This document shows, piece by piece, positions 6,218 through 14,623 of a DNA stretch of 14,673 nt. The notes under the pieces were generated by a model. The model did no database searches and had not been told where the DNA came from. It saw only the letters and a list, made by a program, of their open reading frames with translations. Both the position numbers and the translations under genes were made by a program. The first letter of the stretch is position 1, and the number at the start of each line of letters is the position of its first letter. Source of the stretch: an uncultured Lachnospiraceae bacterium. Lineage in GTDB: Bacteria; Bacillota; Clostridia; Lachnospirales; Lachnospiraceae. The stretch spans positions 1 to 14,673 of the forward strand of contig CAJUJR010000071.1 in NCBI GenBank assembly GCA_910586605.1, written 5' to 3'.

Positions 6218-9200
6218 CTAAAACTCCAACTCCATCTGCTCTGTCACTTCAATCTGTGATACTACCATCGTTTCCGGCTCATTTCCCTTTACATGGTTCA
6301 CCCTTAGGTACTGCATCCCAGCCCTTAAACTTGCCGCAATTAGATTCAAAACATAGATATTATCAAAGCGGTTATAGATTGACTCCCCTCCAAGCCCGGT
6401 CAGGCAGATTAACTGGGTATTTGCCTTTTTTGCCATATCCATCAGCGGTTTTAAAAGATGGGAGGCATTCGTCTGTGCAAATGGGTTATCCATAACGAGC
6501 ACCTTCCCCTCATTCCGTTCCGCAAAGAAATCTGTATCATCCCTCCTCATATAATACAACAAACTGGAAAGAATGACAAAAGCCGATAAAAATCCCTCGC
6601 CGCCAGAATTTTTCGCAACCTCTGCCCAAGTAATCGGATATTCCCTCTGTGCTTCTATCTTATACAGCCTAATTTGGATATTGCTAATGCCAATTACTGT
6701 ATCATATAAATTTTTTGTTGTAATCTGCGTCCCAAAATATTCCTGCGCATTCTCATTCTGTTCAAAAAGCGCAATCCCCTTCTGGGTAACGCTATCAATC
6801 ATATCTATCAGCCGTATATGATACATCTCTGCATTTTCTTCCCATTCCGGCAATTGGATTCGCAGCATCTTTAACGGCCTCTCCCTCACTGTGATTGTAG
6901 AATTCGCATCAATTTTCCCAAGGTTTATATGGACTTCCTTAATATAATCCTCCATTAACTCTACAATTTTTTCCTTTTCTTTTTCAACAACGGAAATATC
7001 AACTTCCAGTTTTTCCATTAAGCTGTCATACGACTGTACTGTTGTATGGAGCTGCTGCAGCACCTGGGAAGCATCTTCAGCCAGTTCCAGCATTGCTTCT
7101 AATGGCTTCCTATAAAATTCTTCTGCAAACTCCTCCAGCCGGACAATCTGGTTCAGGATACGTTCCAGCCGTTCCCTTGCATCCCTGCATTTTTCAATAA
7201 ATTCTTTATAATCCCTTACAAGGCTTCCTTTTCTGTTACGAAGCTGTGTACGGCTCATTTCAGAAAGGTCCTCATCCCATACTGCCCCTTCCTCTAGTTT
7301 CAAATCATTGTATTCTGCAAGGGCTGTCAGATTTTCCTCATAACTTTGCAAAGATTCCTGATAGGCAGCTTCCTTTTCCTGCATCTGCCCTTGCTGGAAT
7401 AAAAGCTGGTTTTTGGCCGCATCAAAATCCCTGTCTGAGATTTCCTTTTTAGGGAGGGCTTCCTCCTCCTTACACTCTTCCTGAATCCGCTTCCTCTTTT
7501 CCTTCATCTGGTTTTTCAGGACTTCTATCTGCGTTTCTTCTCTATGGCAGAGCATTTTCTTATTCTCTATCTTCCTGCCTAAATCCTCTAACCTGATTTC
7601 CAGATGGGTTTCTTCCTTGGAATTATACTCTTTTCCAGCCCATTCTTCTGGCCTCAGCCGGTATTTCTGCGCAAGGCGCCCCAATTCCTTTTCTGCCTCC
7701 TGATACCTTTTTAAAGCCTTCTGCTGCTGCGCTTCTAACTCCTTTAACTCCTGGGAAAGTCCAGAAGTAATCGCCTTAAACCTTGCCTCCATTTCTGGAA
7801 TGCCCAATTCTTCTAACGCTTCTGTGCCCTTTCTCTGTGTTTTTTCCCTATAGTCTGCATAGCAGCATAAACTTTCTTGTAAAAGCTTTTCTTCCCGGGC
7901 AAGGTTTTCCTTTTCAAACTCTGTCTTTTTTAACTGCTCTTGCAGCTTTTCTAACTGGTTATTTGAAAGTTGTTTTCTATCAAATAGTGTTTCCTGTTCT
8001 TTTCTGCACCGTCCCAGTTCTGCATAATCCTGCTCATAAGATTGATAGAAACTGCAAAGCTGCCCAAAATCTTCTGTCCTCCGTCTTTTTTCCTCGATTT
8101 CACGCACTGCTTTCTGTATTTCTGCCTCTATTTTCTTTACAGAATCCCTTAAAGCCCCAAGTTCTTCTGAAGCAGCACGGATTTTTTGTGTCTGTTCCCC
8201 AATGCTGCTTTTTAACCCTTCCAAAGCCTCTTCATTTCCATTATATAGCTCCTGGCTTACAGACTGGTTACGGATTGTTTCCTTCCGTTCAAAATATTCC
8301 CTGTATTCATTATCCCTTAACTGAACGGCATCCTTTTTATGTCGTATTTGCCCTTGTAATTCCTCCAAAAGGGCTGCAAGCTTTTTCTCATTTAAAAGAT
8401 TTTCATTAAAAAGAACATAAAAACTTACCCCAGAATAAGAAATTACGCTTCCTGCAGCTTTCCCCTGTTTCGCCTCAAGTTCTTCCCTCCTGACAATCGG
8501 TATTGGAAAAGAAGTATAAATATCCCCTGCATGGGCAGATAACTTTTCAAGCTCTTTTCCAGAGCAGACCAAGGAATAAGGCAAAAATGGATGATTATGT
8601 ACAAGTTCTTTATTCTTCTTTTCAGAATACCCATTTTTCTTAAGCCATTCCATTCCATATACGACGTGGATTCCCAAATCTGCAAACTCCCGTTCCAGTT
8701 CTTCCGGCAGTTCCAGCGTCTTTCCCTGTGTCAGCTTTTGGTATTCTTTTTCTAATGCATCCTCTTCTTTTTCCAAGCTTCGGCGCAATTGTGCTATTGC
8801 CTGCAGCTTCCGTTCTGAAACATGCAGGATTTTATCTGTATCAAACCGGTCATCTTCTGGCATATCCAAATATTTTAAAATAGCAGACCGTACAGCAAGT
8901 TCTTTATTATAGCTTTTCTGTTGCTGTTCTTTTTGCTGCTGCTCCCAAATATGTTTCTGCAGCTCCTTTTTCTGTTCTTCCAGGCTGCGCTCCATTCCCC
9001 TGATTTTTTCTTTAGAATCCTCTGCCTGTTTTTTCCTTCTGGCCTGCTGCCTTGCAGCTTCTTCCATTTCCTGCCTATAGACGTCTGCTTTAATATCCAA
9101 TGTCCCAGGCTCATAGCTTCCCATAATATTTCTAGACAGGGTTTCCCCATAACGGCTATTAAAGCGTTCTTCCTGCACATCATAAGATGCAACGCTGTTT

Positions 9201-10633
9201 TTTAAAGCGCCCTCCTTGGCTACATTTTCCCGGATTGCTTTCTCAAGTTCTTCTATCCTCTCTTTCCGTTCCAAAATGTCCTTTTCCGCCTGCTTGGCCT
9301 CTTTCTCTTTCTCCTCCTGCCTCCCAATATTTTCTCCCAAAACCTTTTCATAATGGCATCTAAGCTGATATCCAAGGTAGCTGCGCTCTGGTACCAAATC
9401 TTCCTCTTTTCTGTGGAAAATATCTACTTTCTGCTGAACCTCTTGCAGTTCTGCTTTTTCAGATTCTGCTACAGACTTCTGCCTTGCACATAAAAGAAGT
9501 TGGAGTTGTTTTTGGCTGTCAGCCTGCTCCCTCTCTAATTCATCCTGTTCCATCCCAATCATATCCCTGTTTATGATATGGAATCTCTGTCCCTCTTCTA
9601 ACTGGTAATATTCTTTTGATAATTTTTCATACTCAATGCGCCCTACCGCCCGCCTGATATCCTCCAGGCTGCCCTTCACTTCCTGTATATTTTCCTGTGC
9701 CAAAGCTTTTACGCGGTTTAATTCGCAGATAAAAGCGGCAATTTGTTTTTCCTGCTGCTCTTTTTTCCCTTCCGCCTCCAGATACTGCAAAGCCTTTTCC
9801 TCAATACGCATCCCCTCTTCCTTAAACAGGCGTATCGTATCCCTGCGCTGTATTTTAGACTGGTTGTCCTTATACTGTCCTGCGTATTTCTCCGTAATCA
9901 CCTGGAACTCGGCCATACGGTCTTTTTCTTTATTTAATTTTCCTTCTACTGCTTCTAAAAACCACTTTTCCACCAGCCCCCTCTCATCTTTACAATCTGC
10001 AAAAAGATTAGAAAGGCCAGATTCCTCCAGGTTCACCTTTTTAATAATGGTTTCCCATTCCTTAGAATTAATCTGATACTCCAACAATTTGTCAAAATAC
10101 TGCCTGGACTGGGCAGAGTTTCCCATGTCATAGTAAAAGAATTTCAGGGCAGAATCCTTCTTAAACCCTTCAAAAAGCTGGCGGCATGCCACGAAATTTT
10201 TTAAAACCATTTCTTTTTTGCCTTTTTCCACGACAGGGAGGCGCTGAATATCGGTAAGGCATGGCTCCTGATATTCTGAAATAAAATTCACAATATCCAG
10301 GTTTTCCACCTGTTCCCCATCCATGCCTTGGCTTCTGCGCACCATCATCCCCGTCAGGACATAACCCGCCCCCTGCTCAAGCTTCCATTCAACCAAAATA
10401 AAGGTTGGCTTTCCTGTTGTAAAATAACTTTCAAACGGGCGGTCCTTTGCATCCCTGTACCGTTTATGGACAAATGGAGCTGTTATCATCTGGACAAGGA
10501 CAGACTTCCCTCCTCCATTACGGAGGGAAAGAAGCGTACTCTCTCCATTCATATGGAAGATTTCATCACTGATTTTAATTGCATTATTGTTATAATTCAG
10601 GTTAATAAACCGTACTGCATTTATCTTACTCAT
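6218..10633 (-). CDS. jetC: Wadjet JetC, SMC-like ATPase
   Basis: This is the motor of the Wadjet complex. With JetA and JetB it forms an SMC dimer that extrudes DNA loops, recognises small circular plasmids and presents them to the JetD nuclease. The N-terminal ATP-binding half has Walker A LRNGGGKS (37-44, Lys43). Very long, Glu/Lys/Gln-rich coiled-coil arms flank a globular hinge-like region at about 645-755. The C-terminal half has signature NSGGEG (1342-1347), Walker B VLVMDNPF (Asp1382, Asn1383) and an AQTNASHL D-loop region. No CxxC zinc hook is seen, unlike Rad50. I start it at the ATG at 10633 (1471 aa), which overlaps the jetB stop as ATGAGTAA behind GGGGGTGG. The longer frame begins with a GTG at 10654. 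It is longer than type I JetC proteins (about 1100 aa). Asn follows the Walker B Asp where Glu is usual, and Leu replaces the first Walker A Gly. Confidence 0.93.
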   Translation of the reverse strand: MSKINAVRFINLNYNNNAIKISDEIFHMNGESTLLSLRNGGGKSVLVQMITAPFVHKRYRDAKDRPFESYFTTGKPTFILVEWKLEQGAGYVLTGMMVRRSQGMDGEQVENLDIVNFISEYQEPCLTDIQRLPVVEKGKKEMVLKNFVACRQLFEGFKKDSALKFFYYDMGNSAQSRQYFDKLLEYQINSKEWETIIKKVNLEESGLSNLFADCKDERGLVEKWFLEAVEGKLNKEKDRMAEFQVITEKYAGQYKDNQSKIQRRDTIRLFKEEGMRIEEKALQYLEAEGKKEQQEKQIAAFICELNRVKALAQENIQEVKGSLEDIRRAVGRIEYEKLSKEYYQLEEGQRFHIINRDMIGMEQDELEREQADSQKQLQLLLCARQKSVAESEKAELQEVQQKVDIFHRKEEDLVPERSYLGYQLRCHYEKVLGENIGRQEEKEKEAKQAEKDILERKERIEELEKAIRENVAKEGALKNSVASYDVQEERFNSRYGETLSRNIMGSYEPGTLDIKADVYRQEMEEAARQQARRKKQAEDSKEKIRGMERSLEEQKKELQKHIWEQQQKEQQQKSYNKELAVRSAILKYLDMPEDDRFDTDKILHVSERKLQAIAQLRRSLEKEEDALEKEYQKLTQGKTLELPEELEREFADLGIHVVYGMEWLKKNGYSEKKNKELVHNHPFLPYSLVCSGKELEKLSAHAGDIYTSFPIPIVRREELEAKQGKAAGSVISYSGVSFYVLFNENLLNEKKLAALLEELQGQIRHKKDAVQLRDNEYREYFERKETIRNQSVSQELYNGNEEALEGLKSSIGEQTQKIRAASEELGALRDSVKKIEAEIQKAVREIEEKRRRTEDFGQLCSFYQSYEQDYAELGRCRKEQETLFDRKQLSNNQLEKLQEQLKKTEFEKENLAREEKLLQESLCCYADYREKTQRKGTEALEELGIPEMEARFKAITSGLSQELKELEAQQQKALKRYQEAEKELGRLAQKYRLRPEEWAGKEYNSKEETHLEIRLEDLGRKIENKKMLCHREETQIEVLKNQMKEKRKRIQEECKEEEALPKKEISDRDFDAAKNQLLFQQGQMQEKEAAYQESLQSYEENLTALAEYNDLKLEEGAVWDEDLSEMSRTQLRNRKGSLVRDYKEFIEKCRDARERLERILNQIVRLEEFAEEFYRKPLEAMLELAEDASQVLQQLHTTVQSYDSLMEKLEVDISVVEKEKEKIVELMEDYIKEVHINLGKIDANSTITVRERPLKMLRIQLPEWEENAEMYHIRLIDMIDSVTQKGIALFEQNENAQEYFGTQITTKNLYDTVIGISNIQIRLYKIEAQREYPITWAEVAKNSGGEGFLSAFVILSSLLYYMRRDDTDFFAERNEGKVLVMDNPFAQTNASHLLKPLMDMAKKANTQLICLTGLGGESIYNRFDNIYVLNLIAASLRAGMQYLRVNHVKGNEPETMVVSQIEVTEQMELEF

Positions 10634-11336
10634 GCTCTGCCACCCCCAATACACGCCGGATTCTCTGATAATTATTCTGGTTTAAAAGATTCCAGTCCAT
10701 AAAATTATCCAGTTTTTTTGTCGTCATAATCATTTCATCCTGTTCCACATATTCCACCAACCCCTGCTTCTGCAAAAATGTCAAAATCTGGTGTAAAAAA
10801 CCTTCCTTTGTGGTACGGGCACGGGAACCCTTTTCATCTGAACGCAAGGCTTCATAGGCTTCTAAAATATCCTGGAAAGCAATCCCATCTTCCTCTTCTT
10901 CCCCTGCATTTTCCGCCCCTTCCTTCAGCCTTTGGGAAATGCAGTTCTGTAAATCCCCTACCCGGATATATTCCCTTGTTTTACTGCTGCTCCCCTGTCC
11001 ATCAAAAAATTCCACGAGTATTGTCAATATCACAAACTGGGAAAGATAGTAATCCTTGTCCGTTGCATTTGATTTACAAAGCGCTACTTTAAGCTGTGGT
11101 TTAGAAAACCCAAGGAAATTATTTTCTTCCTTGGGAATCAGGTAAATCACGTTCCCATACCGCTCAATTGTGCTGTTTGCAAGTTCCCCTTGCGACTTCA
11201 CAAGATTCTGGATTTTTTCCTGCTCTGTATACGCCTTATATAATACATCTTCTGCATCCCCTTGCAGCTCATGGTGCTCCAGCAAATAATAAAAAATCTC
11301 CTGGCTAATCCTAACCTCTTCTAATTCATATGCCAT
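10626..11336 (-). CDS. jetB: Wadjet JetB, small winged-helix (KITE-like) subunit
   Basis: This 236-aa cytoplasmic protein lies between the kleisin and ATPase genes, exactly where JetB is expected. JetB subunits are MukE/KITE-like winged-helix proteins that bind the kleisin and DNA in the SMC complex. Here predicted helices and strands are interrupted by an acidic linker, GAENAGEEEEDG (140-151). The segment ERYGNVIYLIPKEENNFLGF (59-78) and the C-terminal DEKGSRARTTKEGF and TTKKLDNFMDW stretches resemble a Clostridia family that I recall as DUF6063, not type I DUF4194. The family number is from memory. The ATG at 11336 follows GGGAGG embedded in the end of jetA, with an 8-nt gap. The genes are 3 nt apart, and the last bases of this gene overlap the jetC start, so all three should be translationally coupled. 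No enzymatic motif is present, as expected. Confidence 0.87.
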   Translation of the reverse strand: MAYELEEVRISQEIFYYLLEHHELQGDAEDVLYKAYTEQEKIQNLVKSQGELANSTIERYGNVIYLIPKEENNFLGFSKPQLKVALCKSNATDKDYYLSQFVILTILVEFFDGQGSSSKTREYIRVGDLQNCISQRLKEGAENAGEEEEDGIAFQDILEAYEALRSDEKGSRARTTKEGFLHQILTFLQKQGLVEYVEQDEMIMTTKKLDNFMDWNLLNQNNYQRIRRVLGVAEHE

Positions 11337-11339
11337 TCT

Positions 11340-12959
11340 TTATTCCTCCCGTGTAATCCTGATCATTACATCAGAGCATTTAATATTTTTTCTCTCCCCA
11401 CGCTCATCCAGGACACCTTCAAACACGACTGCGTTACTGTTTTCCAAACGGTATGTCTCTATCTTTAGAATCCCATTGTTTTCTGGATACCCTTCAATCA
11501 ACTGGAGAAGCATTTCATTTAGCTGGAACTCCACGGGCCTGTCCTGGATAAATTCGCTCCGTTCCTTCTGTAATGCCAAAATATCAATTTCCTGGTTTTT
11601 TATCAATTCCACCATGATTTCTTTAAAAATTTCCACATTTGGAATTAGGCATTCTTTTTGGGCAGCATCTTCCAAGGTCTTTTCCCTGATTTCCATTAAC
11701 GAAGCTTCCCCTGTTTCCTTAGCCATTTTCAGCAGGCAGCCTAGGCTTTTCTCGTATTTTTCCAATTTCTCCTTTAAAAGCCTTTCCTTCTCCTTCTGCC
11801 ATTCTTCCTCATCAAAATCTAACTGTTCTGTAGAATCTTTTTCCTCTTTTTTCCGTACAGGCCTTTGTAATTCAAACGCTTTATTAATATTATAACTTTT
11901 ATCAATCTCCCGGTTAAACAACGGCCTCAAAAAATAATCCAAATTCCCTAACGCCGACGGGTTATCCAAAATTTTATCATATAATTCTGTCCGAAGAGGA
12001 AACCTCTTGATTAACGACATCTGGGACAGCGCTTCCAGCTCTTTTGTATAAACTGCCTTTAAATCAAAATGGCTGTTTAAAATTCTCTGGTGCTCATCAA
12101 TTGTCCTGCTTAGATAACGTTCAATTTCTTTCAGATGGTTTAATTTTTCCTCCTCTTTTTTGCTCAGACGTTTTACATTAATATTTTCCTCCTCTAATTC
12201 CCTTGCCCTGCCCTTTACCAATTCCCTGTAATTTTGGAATTTCTGTTTTGTATCGCTAATTGTATCTAGGTTTTCAAGCAGGATTTCTTCATAATCCTTT
12301 ACAGAATAATTCAGCGCATTCCTCCGTATTTTCCCAATTGCCTCCTGGATTTTCTGTAGCTGGATTCTCATCAGGTTAAAGACATTTTTAATCTCATCCA
12401 CCGCTTTATCATAGCTTTGTTTTTCCAAGTGCATCTGGAAAATCATTTCATGGATGGTCAGTTTCATGTTGTTTTCAATCTCAAGGGTAGACAGCAAAAG
12501 ATTATAGCCATCATCCGTCAGATAATAAGAAGTCCTTTTTAGCTCCTGGTCAATATAGGCAATTTTATTTGCCACATAGCTGATATGCATAATATGGTAT
12601 GCATTGCTTTCAAAATCAAATCCGTCAAAGTACATTACTTTTCCTTCGTTTGATAAAATGACATTTACAATAAAATCCCCTAACTTCCTGCATTCCTCAT
12701 AAGTCAGCCCTTTTTGGAAATGCTGTGTATTGATGGTATCAATATATGCACCGATGTCATCCATTGTACAGTTTTCCTCTTTTAAAGACTGCTCCATAAT
12801 ATATAGCATCACTGCAAAAATCAAATTAATCTGTTCATCTGCTTTTATAAAACCATATTGTTTCCATGTTGTCCTCTGCATGCTGTTTTGCATCAGCACC
12901 ACATACATCCCGACATGCTTCATCCGCTTTGGAAAATGCTCCAAAAAATCGTACCGCAT
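11340..12959 (-). CDS. jetA: Wadjet JetA, kleisin-like subunit
   Basis: This 539-aa cytoplasmic protein should be the kleisin that bridges the JetC heads and carries JetB, by analogy with MukF. The N-terminal third (about 1-180) is mixed helix and strand with winged-helix character (YYLTDDGYNLLL near 145-156). A helical, coiled-coil-prone middle runs from about 180 to 315. A charged linker, KKEEKDSTEQ to DFDEEEWQKE, lies at about 370-390. A C-terminal domain follows from about 405 to 539. The overall pattern matches the Firmicutes JetA family I recall as DUF5716, not the DUF3375 JetA of type I systems. The start ATG at 12959 is preceded by AGAGG with a 7-nt gap and lies 15 nt after the jetD stop. 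The gene is full length with no frameshift. The role rests mostly on its position between recognisable JetD and JetC plus its fold-like features. Confidence 0.87.
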   Translation of the reverse strand: MRYDFLEHFPKRMKHVGMYVVLMQNSMQRTTWKQYGFIKADEQINLIFAVMLYIMEQSLKEENCTMDDIGAYIDTINTQHFQKGLTYEECRKLGDFIVNVILSNEGKVMYFDGFDFESNAYHIMHISYVANKIAYIDQELKRTSYYLTDDGYNLLLSTLEIENNMKLTIHEMIFQMHLEKQSYDKAVDEIKNVFNLMRIQLQKIQEAIGKIRRNALNYSVKDYEEILLENLDTISDTKQKFQNYRELVKGRARELEEENINVKRLSKKEEEKLNHLKEIERYLSRTIDEHQRILNSHFDLKAVYTKELEALSQMSLIKRFPLRTELYDKILDNPSALGNLDYFLRPLFNREIDKSYNINKAFELQRPVRKKEEKDSTEQLDFDEEEWQKEKERLLKEKLEKYEKSLGCLLKMAKETGEASLMEIREKTLEDAAQKECLIPNVEIFKEIMVELIKNQEIDILALQKERSEFIQDRPVEFQLNEMLLQLIEGYPENNGILKIETYRLENSNAVVFEGVLDERGERKNIKCSDVMIRITREE

Positions 12960-12974
12960 CCCACATCCTCTTTC

Positions 12975-13955
12975 CTAAAAATCTGATATATTTAAAATTT
13001 CCTGGGGAATATATTTTCCCTGTCCTAAAACCTCATTCATTTTCGTTACCTGTCCCTCTGTAAAATAAGAAAAAAAGTAACCTGTAATATTTCTATTCTG
13101 CCTCTCTTTTGTATCTGGAAGCGCCGCTGCTCCCCCTGCCTTTTCTATCATCTTTACATATGCTGGCACAAACGGCAAGATTTCCCAACGCTCCTGGAAC
13201 GTTTCTGCCAGCTTTTCATAAATCCCAATCCCTTCGTAATCCAAATCACCAAAATAATAGATGTTGTTCCCTGGCTCTGCCATATAGGGTTCTATGCAAA
13301 AATCAAAATCCTCAAAAGATTTGAGGATTCTCTTGCCAGCTCCGTAAATCAATGTACTGATTTCTTTTTTTAATATCCTGCCCTTCCCTTCCAGCAGATG
13401 GCGCCGCATACTATAAAATGTATCCTTGTTCTCCAAAACCAAAAGATTCTGCGGCGTCTGCCTATTGTGGGAATAATATGCCAACGGCTCGGCCGTGCCA
13501 TATACATTCAAATCTTCTGCCTGCATGCCGCAGCACTTTAAAATACGTTTTCCCTGCTCTTTTACCAGGAACTTTTCCCTGTTCCAGATTTCAAAACTCC
13601 GTTCATTCATTGACTTCTGGCAAGAAAGCATTTCCTTGCAGCAGCGCAAATACCCGTCTAACGCTAATACAAATTCCCTGTCCTTCTCATAAACTTCCAA
13701 ATGGGATAAATAGTAATCCACAGAAATCATTGGATGCAGCCTGTACTTTAACTCCTCCTCCAATACACTATAATCCTTTTTTTCTTCCACCAGCCAATAT
13801 GCACGGTATAACGCTGGGCTTTTCCCATTTGTGCCAGAAGCTTTTACCGGTTTAATTTTCCCCTGTTCCAACCATTTCATTACAAATTGATATTGCCGCC
13901 CATAGGACTCCCCCACATGGGATTTTAAAAGTTCCTTCAGAGAAATACGTTTCAT
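12975..13955 (-). CDS. jetD: Wadjet JetD, Toprim/topoisomerase VI-like nuclease
   Basis: This is the DNA-cleaving subunit of Wadjet, which cuts the plasmid after the SMC motor has reeled it in. In this 326-aa form the N-terminal half contains a winged-helix-like region (SLKELLKSHVGESYGRQYQF onward). The C-terminal half is a Toprim domain with Glu175 in LLVLENKDTF and the Asp237/Asp239 pair in YYFGDLDYEGIGI. This is the metal-binding E...DxD signature of topoisomerase VI-A-like enzymes (DUF2220/JetD C-terminal family). I start it at the ATG at 13955, which has a perfect GGAGG 7 nt upstream. The longest frame begins at a TTG (13979) with no support. It is shorter than the roughly 390-aa type I JetD, so part of the N-terminal arm is reduced. 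It is the first gene of the operon, directly behind a strong promoter. All visible catalytic residues are present. Confidence 0.9.
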   Translation of the reverse strand: MKRISLKELLKSHVGESYGRQYQFVMKWLEQGKIKPVKASGTNGKSPALYRAYWLVEEKKDYSVLEEELKYRLHPMISVDYYLSHLEVYEKDREFVLALDGYLRCCKEMLSCQKSMNERSFEIWNREKFLVKEQGKRILKCCGMQAEDLNVYGTAEPLAYYSHNRQTPQNLLVLENKDTFYSMRRHLLEGKGRILKKEISTLIYGAGKRILKSFEDFDFCIEPYMAEPGNNIYYFGDLDYEGIGIYEKLAETFQERWEILPFVPAYVKMIEKAGGAAALPDTKERQNRNITGYFFSYFTEGQVTKMNEVLGQGKYIPQEILNISDF

Positions 13956-13962
13956 CCCTAAG

Positions 13963-13967
13963 CCTCC
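13963..13967 (-). promoter_or_regulatory. jetD ribosome binding site
   Basis: A perfect GGAGG lies 7 nt before the ATG at 13955. It decides in favour of this start over the upstream in-frame TTG at 13979, which would contain the site within its coding sequence. Confidence 0.8.
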
Positions 13968-13996
13968 ATTGTATGGCAAAACTCCTTATAGCACTA

Positions 13997-14012
13997 ACAT
14001 CAAAACATCAAA
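13997..14012. repeat. Tandem 8-bp direct repeat in the jet leader
   Basis: ACATCAAA occurs twice back to back (read as TTTGATGT twice on the transcribed strand), just downstream of the predicted transcription start of the jet operon. Its position suits a repressor or other protein binding site, but no regulator is encoded in the window and the unit is short. Confidence 0.4.
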
Positions 14013-14024
14013 GAATCCATGCCC

Positions 14025-14053
14025 ATTATATCTTTTTTAAACTTACATATCAA
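14025..14053 (-). promoter_or_regulatory. Sigma-A-type promoter of the jetDABC operon
   Basis: On the minus strand, TTGATA (14048-14053) is separated by exactly 17 nt from a perfect TATAAT (14025-14030). The expected start is near 14018, leaving a leader of about 60 nt before the jetD ATG. This is the strongest promoter match I found in the window, and it suggests substantial constitutive transcription unless the leader repeat is an operator. Confidence 0.8.
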
Positions 14054-14098
14054 CAACAATCTCATTTCGCCCATAAACGCCATTTATCCTATACTACC

Positions 14099-14129
14099 AT
14101 AAAAGGTGTCCTAATTGAACACCTTTTAT
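14099..14129 (-). terminator. Hairpin terminator separating the MutS remnant from jetD
   Basis: An 11-bp perfect stem (ATAAAAGGTGT with ACACCTTTTAT) encloses a 9-nt loop. The U-rich run CCTTTTAT forms the 3' arm of the stem, and no separate U-tract follows. It lies 58 nt past the end of the MutS-like remnant and 46 nt before the jet -35 box. It would insulate the operon from upstream transcription and is symmetric enough to work on both strands. Confidence 0.65.
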
Positions 14130-14186
14130 AAGCATTCCTTAAATACTAATACATGTTTTCCAGCACAAGCAGGCATCTTTTACCTA

Positions 14187-14623
14187 CTACGGGTTCTGCT
14201 CAATCATTTCATCAATATTGTGCTTTTCCATTTGATGGCGGAGCTTCCTGTTTTCCACTGTATCAAAGATAATAGAAAAATCGTAATCCTCTGGGTACAA
14301 TTCTTCTGCAGGAACCAATAATTTTATGCGCTTATGGTTCACCCAGACTTTTTTTCCGAAAGCTGTACACGCAGCCTCCCTTTGTCATCAGCCGCCCTTT
14401 TTAACATCCGCCCTGGCATCCCAAGCTGTTTTACAATATAAAATGCACAACTCTGGCCGGATTCGCCAATAATAAGCTGATACAGAGGCTTTAATGTATT
14501 TTGGTCAAATGTCATCCTTGTATTTACAATATTTTCTTCCCGCTCTGCATAATCTTTTGCCTCTGGATAATGTGTTGTCATAAGAAATAACGCCCTACTT
14601 TTCTTTAATTCTTCCAAAATCGT
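14187..14623 (-). pseudogene. Truncated, frameshifted C-terminus of a MutS2-like MutS-family ATPase
   Basis: The sequence TILEELKKSR, ALFLMTTHYPEAKDYA and LKPLYQLIIGESGQSCAFYIVKQLGMP matches the end of the ATPase domain of MutS2-type proteins. TTHY is the switch-histidine region just after Walker B. The first frame stops at 14339. Shifting frame at the A7 run (14349-14355 in plus coordinates) restores the family tail VWVNHKRIKLLVPAEELYPE, then DYDFSIIFDTVE, ending at TAG 14187. Upstream, similarity ends where the right edge repeat begins, and an in-frame TGA lies inside that repeat. Walker A, Walker B and all N-terminal domains are missing, and no Smr domain follows. With both a lost 5' end and a frameshift, this is a dead remnant. 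A sequencing error in the homopolymer could explain the frameshift but not the truncation. Confidence 0.82.

Noticed and set aside
7783..8409. A 208-codon open frame on the plus strand, the longest on that strand
   Set aside because: It is antisense to the JetC coiled coil. Its Phe/Leu/Pro-rich content is what GAA/AAG/CAG-rich coiled-coil codons give on the opposite strand, and it has no ribosome binding site context.
8370..8690. Rad50/SbcC identity for the large ATPase, with this region as a zinc hook
   Set aside because: The mid-protein region is a globular hinge of about 110 residues with no CxxC, and no Mre11/SbcD-like nuclease gene is adjacent. The Jet gene set explains the locus better.
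8921..10076. Several plus-strand frames of 64-146 codons
   Set aside because: All are antisense shadows of JetC with Ser/Phe/Cys-rich translations and no family resemblance.
10633..10654. Upstream GTG start for JetC adding MYWGWQS
   Set aside because: The ATG at 10633 has a GGGGGTGG ribosome binding site and a typical overlap with the jetB stop. The seven extra residues look like read-back into jetB.
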